From NCBI GenBank assembly GCA_037444825.1, contig JBBILR010000042.1:1-13310 (forward strand): 13,310 bases of DNA, written 5' to 3'. The position numbers were made by a program, and so were the translations under genes. Of the stretch, positions 6,908 through 12,415 are shown piece by piece; within the stretch, counting starts at the first letter, position 1, and each line of letters begins with the position of its first letter. Source of the DNA: JBFLVU01 sp037444825 (GTDB lineage Bacteria; Acidobacteriota; UBA4820; DSQY01). The notes below the pieces were generated by a model. It had not been told where the DNA came from, ran no database searches, and saw only the letters and a list, made by a program, of their open reading frames with translations.

Positions 6908-8203
6908 CTACATGTACCCCAGCTCCTTGAGGCGGCCGGCGATCTCGGCCTCGGCCTCCTCCGCCCCGCCCCACGCCGAACGCACCTCGGGCCGGGAGGC
7001 CAGCAGGTCCGCCAGGGCCTTTTGAAGCCGCGGCCCCGCCTCGCTGTCCGCAGGATCCGGGGTTCCGTCCCGGCGAAAGAGGTTCCCCTCCTCCAGGGCG
7101 AGGTTCCACTTGTTCTCCGACCCGGGAACCCGCTCCACCCAGAGATGCGCGCGGTCCCTCGCCGCCCGGAGGAAGTTGTCCACGTGTTCGGCGAAGGCGA
7201 AGGGGTGGCCCGGGTGGCGGCCCTCGAGGAGCCCCGCCAGGTCCAGCCCCATGTACAGCGGCTCCTCGAAGCCGGCGACCTGCGCCGCCGTGGGGGCGAC
7301 GTCCACGTGCTGGACCAGGGCGTCCACCCGTTCGCCGGCCCACCGGCCCCCCGGGAACTTGACCCGGAGGGGGACCTTCACGGTGGTGTCGAAGAGCTTC
7401 TTGTGGGCGCAGTAGACGCGGTGGTCGCCGAGGAGGCACTCCCCGTGGTCGGCGGTGAGGAAGACCAGGGCCTCCTCCCACCAGCCCTTCGACTGCAGCG
7501 CCGCGAAGAAATCCCCCAGGCACCGGTCCTGGTAGGCCACCGCCGCGCGGTACCTCCCCGGGAAGTGCTCCAGGGCGACCTTCCAGCCGTACTCCGGGAA
7601 ATCGGGGGAGAACCACCCCTTCCCCCGCAGGGCCTCTCGCACCGGCAGGGACGACGGCACGCGCGGCGCGTGGCGCCGGAGGAACTCCTCCGGCGCCTCG
7701 TAGACCATGTGGGCGTCGAAGAGGTGGAGCCAGAGGAAGACGTCCCTCCGGCGGGAGGGCGCCGACAGCCAGCGAAGCCCCCGCGCCAGCGTCTCTTCAG
7801 CGGAAACCCTTCGCCTCCTTCGCCCCAGCCCCCTCAGGATCCGCCCTCGGAGCCCCCTCGCCTCGGCCAGGAGGGGGTCGGGGGCGCCCACCTGGTCCCC
7901 CAGGAAGCGCGCCAGGAAGTCCACGCTGGTGAAGGCCCGGCACTCCCAGCCGCGTTCGGAAAGCCTCCGAGGCAGGGCGTGGGCCGGGAGGGCCTTCTGC
8001 ACGTAGTTGGAGTAGACGCCGTGCTGGAAGAGGTAGTTGGAGCTCAGCAGCGAGAGGTGCGAGCTGAGCGTGTTCTGGCTCTGGGCGAAGGCCTCGGTGA
8101 AGGTGGTCCACCGGGGAGCCAGCGCGTCGAGGCGGGGGGTGAGGCCCGCCCCTTCCAGGTGGTCGGCCCGCACGCAGTCGAGGGTGACGAGGAGGATCAG
8201 CAT
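6908..8203 (-). CDS. Sulfatase-like hydrolase (AlkP superfamily) with Thr at the formylglycine position
   Basis: 431 aa with sulfatase-fold motifs: metal-binding D9 in LLVTLDCVRADHL, the nucleophile loop SQNTLSSHLSLLSS (42-55) before HGVYS, HLFDAHMVY (H160, D163, H165), LTADHGE (D252, H253) and HKKLFDTTVKVPLRV (from H267). In sulfatases the residue aligned with T45 is the Cys or Ser converted to formylglycine (C/S-x-P-S-R/H). Here it is Thr, and the proline of the loop is Ser. A true formylglycine sulfatase is therefore unlikely; a phosphoesterase or transferase using Thr is the alternative. There is no clear signal peptide, although the first seven residues are hydrophobic as the first beta strand. 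The gene starts 19 bases after the stop of AlkP B, with no strong Shine-Dalgarno, suggesting co-transcription. The C-terminus EAEIAGRLKELGYM is the shared tail. Confidence 0.85.
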   Translation of the reverse strand: MLILLVTLDCVRADHLEGAGLTPRLDALAPRWTTFTEAFAQSQNTLSSHLSLLSSNYLFQHGVYSNYVQKALPAHALPRRLSERGWECRAFTSVDFLARFLGDQVGAPDPLLAEARGLRGRILRGLGRRRRRVSAEETLARGLRWLSAPSRRRDVFLWLHLFDAHMVYEAPEEFLRRHAPRVPSSLPVREALRGKGWFSPDFPEYGWKVALEHFPGRYRAAVAYQDRCLGDFFAALQSKGWWEEALVFLTADHGECLLGDHRVYCAHKKLFDTTVKVPLRVKFPGGRWAGERVDALVQHVDVAPTAAQVAGFEEPLYMGLDLAGLLEGRHPGHPFAFAEHVDNFLRAARDRAHLWVERVPGSENKWNLALEEGNLFRRDGTPDPADSEAGPRLQKALADLLASRPEVRSAWGGAEEAEAEIAGRLKELGYM

Positions 8204-8222
8204 GGGGGGGTCGCTTCGCGGC

Positions 8223-9524
8223 TCAGCCCAGCGCGCTAAGGAGCAGGCCGTGGACGTCCTCGATGTGCGGGCGCTTCTCGGGCAGCGGCCGGGTGGAGAG
8301 GAGGAAGGCGTCGTGGCGGTTGTGCATGCCGGTGAAGTGGGTGCGGCCGAAGGCTTCGGCCTTCTTGGGGTTGCCCTTGAGGTCGAAGCCGTCGGCGGTG
8401 AGCAGGACCAGGTCCGGGGCCTTGTCGAACTCGGGGCCGTCGTAGATCTGCTCGGGGAAGAAGACCTGGCGGATGAACGGGCGGCCCTGGTGCTCCAGAC
8501 CCAGGAAGAAGGCCTTGAGCTCCTCGCGGAGGGCGGGTACCTGCGCGGGCTCCACGCGCCCCTTGGGGTAGCGGCCCTTGGTATGGATGTAGATCCGCGA
8601 CGGGTCCAGGGCGAAGGCCCGGGCCTCGGGGTGGATGTCGGCGAAGGAGTCCGGCGGGTCCTTCTCCCACTTCAGGAAGCCCGCCTGGACGAGGAGGCGG
8701 TTCACGTAGACCTCGGTCTCGATGGCGCAGAAGCCATGGTCGGACATGAGAAAGAGGGCGTCGTTCCCCCCGCAGCGGTCGGCCAGCCTCCCCACCACGC
8801 CGTCCACCTGGGCGTAGTAGGCCATGGCCCGCTCGTGGTTGGGGTGGGAGGGGTCGGCCACGGCGTCCCACTGGAAGTGCTGGAGGCGGTCGGTGCCCGT
8901 GACGACCGCCACGAAGAGGTCCCAGTTCTCCTCCTTCCAGAAGTGCTCGAAGGCCCGTTCCCGCGCCTGAAGCGTCTCTTGAAGGTCACGGTAGAGGAAA
9001 TCGGCGTCGGCGGCCTTGCTCGTGTCCACGTCGATGCGGTAGCCCATCTTCTCCAGCGCGGGAAGGATGGAGGGCGGGTGGACGGCCTTCTTGAGGTCGA
9101 TGGCCACGAAGCCCGAGACGAGGACCCCCTCGTGGGGCCGGGCGGGGTAGGTTCCGGGGAGGTTGAGCACCACCGAGCGCCGGCCCCGCCGGCCCAGGGT
9201 GTCCCAGAGGGTGGGGGCCTTCAGGTGCGGGTAGCTGGGGAAGAACATCTGGTAGGTGCCCGGCTTCAGGTCCATGAATCCGTAGATGCCGTGCCGGCCC
9301 GGGTTGACCCCGGTCATGAACGACGACCACGACACCGAGGAGATCTCGGGCAGGGACGCGTCCATCTGCCGGAAGTGCGCGGGGCCCGAGGCGGCGAGCC
9401 TGCGGAGGTTGGGCGTCACGCCCTGCGCGATGAGCTTTTCGAGAAGCGTGAAGGGCACCCCGTCCAAGCCCACGAGGACCGCGCGGGGTTTTTTCTTCGA
9501 GAGCAGTTTTCCGAACAGGGCCAT
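8223..9524 (-). CDS. AlkP-superfamily phosphodiesterase-like protein (B), Ser nucleophile
   Basis: 433-aa member of the same superfamily as C and D but shorter and more divergent. Metal ligands and nucleophile: D21 in VLVGLDGVPFTLL, S62 in EISSVSWSSFMTGVNPGRHGIYGF at the position taken by Thr in C and D, D212 and H216 in VTGTDRLQHFQW, D262 and H263 in LMSDHGF, and a C-terminal H in GMHNRHDAFL (401-404). The N-terminus is a short basic stretch (KLLSKKKPR) rather than a signal peptide. A GGAGG lies four bases before the ATG at 9524. It precedes the sulfatase-like gene by 19 bases, so the two are probably translated from one mRNA. It lacks the RLKxLGY tail and ends HGLLLSALG. The substrate is unknown. 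Confidence 0.88.
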   Translation of the reverse strand: MALFGKLLSKKKPRAVLVGLDGVPFTLLEKLIAQGVTPNLRRLAASGPAHFRQMDASLPEISSVSWSSFMTGVNPGRHGIYGFMDLKPGTYQMFFPSYPHLKAPTLWDTLGRRGRRSVVLNLPGTYPARPHEGVLVSGFVAIDLKKAVHPPSILPALEKMGYRIDVDTSKAADADFLYRDLQETLQARERAFEHFWKEENWDLFVAVVTGTDRLQHFQWDAVADPSHPNHERAMAYYAQVDGVVGRLADRCGGNDALFLMSDHGFCAIETEVYVNRLLVQAGFLKWEKDPPDSFADIHPEARAFALDPSRIYIHTKGRYPKGRVEPAQVPALREELKAFFLGLEHQGRPFIRQVFFPEQIYDGPEFDKAPDLVLLTADGFDLKGNPKKAEAFGRTHFTGMHNRHDAFLLSTRPLPEKRPHIEDVHGLLLSALG

Positions 9525-9543
9525 GGGGCCTCCGGGGGGAGAC

Positions 9544-9575
9544 GGGACCGGGGGACTAGGGGACGAAGGGACTAG
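9544..9575. repeat. 8-bp tandem repeat array (GGGACTAG), left arm around S23 remnant 2
   Basis: Four exact-length units: GGGACCGG, GGGACTAG, GGGACGAA, GGGACTAG. They lie between the start of AlkP B and the S23-type remnant and are inverted with respect to the four CTAGTCCC-type units at 9977-10008. Confidence 0.8.
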
Positions 9576-9617
9576 GAGCAGAAAGGGAACCGGGGCGAAG
9601 CGGCGACTGGATCGCGC

Positions 9618-9970
9618 TCATGTGGTTCTCCGCCGGATCAGCCCGTCCAGCACGGGAAGACCCGATCGCCACGCGCTTTGAGTGTGGCATGCTGGGATTG
9701 GTCCAGAAAGGACAGCCTTGACGCCGCGAGAGGATGGGTTTCCAACTCGCCCAGGGAGCCCCGAGCGATAGAGAAGAACTGGTCCTGTTCCGTCCTCCCT
9801 TTTCTCGCACGACCCTCGGCGACATGGGCGGACACGCTCGTCGCCGCCGTGCGCATCTGTGCCGTCAAACCGAATTGCTCCTCTTTCGGGAACGACGCCG
9901 TGGCCCTATAGATTTCTACAACCAGGTCCACGGAATCTCGCCAAACGTCAAGCCGCTCGTGGGGCCTCAT
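9618..9970 (-). pseudogene. Four-helix-bundle protein gene (S23/IVP-type), remnant 2, frameshifted near its 3' end
   Basis: Starts MRPHERLDVWRDSVDLVVEIYR, continues through SFPKEEQFGLTAQMRTAATSVSAHVAEG and SIARGSLGELETH, all in family order, so helices 1-3 are intact. The original frame stops at 9638 after FPCWTG, which does not resemble the family. A second frame of the same strand, entered near 9655-9670, reads LPVLDGLIRRRTT and ends at 9618. LxGLI is the family's usual ending. One lost base (or two gained) around there explains both observations. The start ATG at 9970 has only a weak AGGA ahead of it and lies 14 bases past the PHP gene stop. The role of such proteins is unknown. It is a distant relative of remnant 1 (roughly half identical where comparable), not a recent duplicate. 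A short functional product ending at 9638 remains possible. Confidence 0.65.
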
Positions 9971-9976
9971 CCGATC

Positions 9977-10008
9977 CTAGTCCCCTAGTCCCCTAGTCCC
10001 TCAGTCCC
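9977..10008. repeat. 8-bp tandem repeat array (CTAGTCCC), right arm around S23 remnant 2
   Basis: Three perfect units CTAGTCCC (9977-10000) and one TCAGTCCC (10001-10008). The array is inverted relative to 9544-9575. It overlaps the 3' end of the PHP gene and supplies its TAG stop codon at 9985-9987. Confidence 0.85.
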
Positions 10009-10836
10009 GCCCACCAGCCCCTCCCAGCACCGCATGGGGACCCGGAGGCGCCCCTCGCCGGTTCCGAGGCGGATGGCGGGGCGGTTGGCGCCGTGAAAGT
10101 CGGAGCCTCCGGTGACGAGGAGACCGTACTTCTTCGCGAGGGCCAGGAAGCGGGCTTCTTCCCCTTCGGTGTGGTTGCGGTAGTAGCACTCCACGCCTTG
10201 AAGACCGCGGTCGGCGAGGGATTTCACGAAGGCCTCCAGCGCCTCCCCGTCTCCCAGCTTCAGCTGCAGGGGGTGGGCGAGGACGGCCACCCCCCCGGCG
10301 TCCCGGACGAGGGCGATGCTCTCCTCGGCGGAGAGGCGGACCTTGTCCACGTAGGCGGGGCGGCCCTTGGCCAGGTAGAGGTCGAAGGCCTCCTGGCGGC
10401 TCTTCACGTACCCCTTGTCCAGAAGGGTCTGCGCAAAGTGGGGCCGGCCCACGAGGTCACCGCCGGCACGGGCGGCCACCTCCTCCAGCGTCACCTCGAG
10501 GCCCAAGGCTCTCAGCCGCTCCACGATCTTGGGGTTGCGCTCCCGCCGCCAGCGCTGGATCTCCGAAAGGCTCCGCCGGAGCCGTTCGTCGGCGGCGTCC
10601 ATCCCGTAGCCGAGGATGTGCAGGGTCCCCGGCTGGAACTCGGCGGAGATCTCCACGCCCGGCAGGAAGGCGATCCCCTCCTCCCGGGCGGCGCGGGCGG
10701 CCTCGGCCACCCCTTCCACCGTGTCGTGGTCGGTGAGGGCCAGGTGGGTGACGCCGGCGGCCTTGGCTTCCCGCACGAGATCGGCGGGGCGGTAGGTCCC
10801 GTCGGAGCAGGTGGAGTGCGTGTGGAGGTCGATCAT
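9985..10836 (-). CDS. PHP-domain metal-dependent phosphoesterase (RNase AM / nucleoside bisphosphate phosphatase-like)
   Basis: 283 aa. The PHP metal-binding set is complete: HTHSTCSDG (H5, H7, D12), LALTDHD (D36, H37), PGVEIS (E62), H73 in HILGYG, H133 in VGRPHFAQ, H188 in VLAHP, and SDFHG (D246, H248). The inserted domain with GRPHFA and the LTDHDT motif place it in the YciV/Rnm (TrpH) group, whose studied members hydrolyse 3',5'-nucleoside bisphosphates and short RNA 5' ends. PAP, the by-product of PAPS-dependent sulfation, is such a bisphosphate, so the placement directly after cysC and a sulfotransferase may be functional (inference). The ATG at 10836 has no strong Shine-Dalgarno. The last residues, GTEGLGD, and the stop codon are encoded by the CTAGTCCC-type repeat, so the natural C-terminus has probably been altered. 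Confidence 0.9.
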   Translation of the reverse strand: MIDLHTHSTCSDGTYRPADLVREAKAAGVTHLALTDHDTVEGVAEAARAAREEGIAFLPGVEISAEFQPGTLHILGYGMDAADERLRRSLSEIQRWRRERNPKIVERLRALGLEVTLEEVAARAGGDLVGRPHFAQTLLDKGYVKSRQEAFDLYLAKGRPAYVDKVRLSAEESIALVRDAGGVAVLAHPLQLKLGDGEALEAFVKSLADRGLQGVECYYRNHTEGEEARFLALAKKYGLLVTGGSDFHGANRPAIRLGTGEGRLRVPMRCWEGLVGGTEGLGD

Positions 10837-10863
10837 GGTCTTCGAAGAGGCCCGTTGGGGGAG

Positions 10864-10951
10864 GGGACCAGGGGACTAGGGGAGAAGCTGGAACCCTTCC
10901 GCGCCGCGGATTCTCGTCCCTAGTCCCCTCATCCCCTAGTTCCTGGGTCCC
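10864..10951. repeat. Gene-free inverted pair of 8-bp arrays forming a potential long hairpin
   Basis: The left arm has GGGACCAG, GGGACTAG, GGGAGAAG (10864-10887). The right arm has CTCGTCCC, TAGTCCC, CTCATCCC, CTAGTTCC, TGGGTCCC (10913-10951). The arms are complementary over GGGGACTAGGG and beyond. Between them is a perfect short palindrome TCCGCGCCGCGGA (10898-10910). The element fills most of the 120-base spacer between the cysC stop and the PHP start. It uses the same unit as the arrays around S23 remnant 2 but contains no gene. There is no U-tract, so it does not look like a standard intrinsic terminator. Confidence 0.75.
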
Positions 10952-10956
10952 TCCCT

Positions 10957-11583
10957 TTACCCCAAATACCCCAGGTCCTTGAGGCGGGCGGCGACGGCGG
11001 CCTCCTCGTCGGCCCCGTAGTCGTCGCCGGGGACCGGGGGGATGAGCTCCAGCATCTCCAGCGTCTTGATGATGCGGGCGCAGGACTGTTCGGGGGGCTC
11101 GGCGCCGGTGTGGACGATCACCTCGGGCTTGAGCGGGGGCTCGTAGGGGTCCGACACGCCGGTGAAGTGGGGGATCTCCCCGGCCAGGGCCTTCCGGTAG
11201 AGGCCCTTCACGTCCCGCTCCACGAGCACCTCGAGGGGGCATTCGAGGTAGCACTCGACGAAGATGGACTTCTCCTCCACCCCGCGGCGGACCTCGTCGC
11301 GGATCTCCCGGTAAGGGGAGATGGCGGCGGTGATGGCGCAGACGCCGTTCCGGGCCAGGAGCTTGGCGACGTAGCCGATGCGACGGATGTTGGTGTCCCG
11401 GTCCTCCTTGGAGAAGCCCAGTCCCTTGCTGAGGTGGGTCCGCACCTCGTCCCCGTCCAGCACCTCCACGGGGACCCCCCGCTCCAGGAGGCGTTCCTCC
11501 ACCATCTTCGACAGCGTGGACTTCCCGGAGCCCGAGAGCCCCGTGAACCAGAGGACGAAGCCGTTCTTTCCGTTCACCGCCAT
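10957..11583 (-). CDS. cysC: Adenylylsulfate (APS) kinase
   Basis: Phosphorylates adenylyl sulfate with ATP to give PAPS, the universal sulfate donor, in the cytoplasm. 208 aa. The P-loop is GLSGSGKS (15-22), followed by LDGDEVRTHLSKGLGFSKEDRDTN (42-65, split by no gap) typical of the family, RRIGYVAKLL, ITAAISPYR with the conserved Ser89, and IPHFTGVSDPYEPP (137-150). A catalytically complete enzyme is expected. An AGGAG seven bases before the ATG overlaps the stop of the sulfotransferase gene, 10 bases away, so the two are translationally linked. The C-terminal ~25 residues are an extension beyond the kinase fold ending EEAAVAARLKDLGYLG, the same tail as AlkP C, D and the sulfatase-like protein. 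No ATP sulfurylase gene is in the window. Confidence 0.96.
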   Translation of the reverse strand: MAVNGKNGFVLWFTGLSGSGKSTLSKMVEERLLERGVPVEVLDGDEVRTHLSKGLGFSKEDRDTNIRRIGYVAKLLARNGVCAITAAISPYREIRDEVRRGVEEKSIFVECYLECPLEVLVERDVKGLYRKALAGEIPHFTGVSDPYEPPLKPEVIVHTGAEPPEQSCARIIKTLEMLELIPPVPGDDYGADEEAAVAARLKDLGYLG

Positions 11584-11590
11584 GATGCGT

Positions 11591-11595
11591 CTCCT
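11591..11595 (-). promoter_or_regulatory. Ribosome binding site of cysC, overlapping the upstream stop codon
   Basis: AGGAG with a seven-base spacer to the ATG at 11583. It shares bases with the TAG stop of the sulfotransferase gene (11594-11596), so terminating ribosomes would sit on the cysC initiation region. Confidence 0.7.
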
Positions 11596-12415
11596 ATGGG
11601 TGGGGAGGGGCGTCTTGGCCCGCCCCTTCGCCGTAGCCGTACCGTCCGAGCCCCTCCGGGAAGACCCGCTGGAGGGCCTCCAGGTGCCGGGGGACGAAGT
11701 GGTTCTTCCAGCCTCCGGAGCCGCCCTTGCGGAAGGTGGCGCCGTGGGTCTCGTCCAGGGAGCGAAGGGCCCGCTCGAAGGGCCGCCCCGAACGGGGCAG
11801 GCCCAGGAAGGCGAAGAGGCGCCGGAGGGCCTGCCGCCGCGCCGTCTCCGGCCCTGCGCCTCCGGAGCCCAGGGTCAGGTCTTCGTACCGGCAGAGGAAG
11901 GCCCCGCCCTCCTCCGCCCACCGAAAAAAGGCCCGGAAGCGGGACCCGAGGTCGGGAAGTCCCACCGGAACCCCCGCCTCCTCCGCCGTCACGCCGAGGA
12001 TGCACGCCTCCAGGCGGCCCTCGAAATCGGAGAGCCGCTCGCGGAAGTAGGGCCCCAGACGGTGGGCCTCCCCCCGCTCGGGGATGTAGTGGGCCATGGA
12101 GACGGCCACGTCCCGGGGGTCGCGGAGCAGGACCACCACACGGACCCCCCGCTCCCTCAGGAGAGCGGCCCGCTCCCCGTCGTGGGGGATGTGGCCGTAG
12201 AGGGCCTCGCCCCTCCGGATGGAGCGGAGGAGGCCCCGGAGCTCCTCCTCGCGGAGGCTCCACTGCTCCAGGATGGGCCGGAGGGCCATCCCCGCCCGGT
12301 GGAGGGGCTGGATGACGAGGTGGGTCCCCGACTTGGGGAGGCTCGTCACCAGCACGCGGGGACCCGTGAGGGCCCTCGCCAGCCGGAGCAGGGTTGCGGG
12401 GGAGGGGGCCTTCAC
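11594..12415 (-). CDS. PAPS-dependent sulfotransferase
   Basis: Transfers sulfate from PAPS to an alcohol or amine acceptor. 273 aa from a GTG start. Visible motifs: 5'-phosphosulfate loop TSLPKSGTH (24-32), a likely catalytic His in YGHIPHD (H75), the 3'-phosphate loop LLRDPRDVAVSMAHY (96-110), CRYEDL (175-180) and the C-terminal RKGGSGGWKNHF (229-240), which corresponds to the RKGxxGxWKxxF signature of cytosolic-type sulfotransferases. The GTG at 12415 overlaps the TGA of the upstream AlkP gene by four bases and has AAGGAG five bases ahead. No in-frame ATG lies between that stop and the PAPS loop. The frame is open far upstream but only as an overlap of the AlkP gene. It sits directly before cysC, so a PAPS-producing and PAPS-using pair is made together. 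The acceptor is unknown; the locus suggests a surface glycan or lipid-linked precursor. Confidence 0.93.
   Translation of the reverse strand: MKAPSPATLLRLARALTGPRVLVTSLPKSGTHLVIQPLHRAGMALRPILEQWSLREEELRGLLRSIRRGEALYGHIPHDGERAALLRERGVRVVVLLRDPRDVAVSMAHYIPERGEAHRLGPYFRERLSDFEGRLEACILGVTAEEAGVPVGLPDLGSRFRAFFRWAEEGGAFLCRYEDLTLGSGGAGPETARRQALRRLFAFLGLPRSGRPFERALRSLDETHGATFRKGGSGGWKNHFVPRHLEALQRVFPEGLGRYGYGEGAGQDAPPHP

Noticed and set aside
4397..8239. A 1280-codon open frame on the plus strand opposite AlkP C, the flippase and the sulfatase-like gene
   Set aside because: It is the antisense of well-supported genes. Its translation is low-complexity Gly/Glu/Arg/Pro-rich with no family motif, as expected from high GC at third codon positions.
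9544..10008. CRISPR array
   Set aside because: The units are 8 bp, directly adjacent and without spacers, and no cas gene is present.
10864..10951. Intrinsic terminator after cysC
   Set aside because: The hairpin is long and repeat-based, and no run of U follows on the transcribed strand. It fits the repeat family better.
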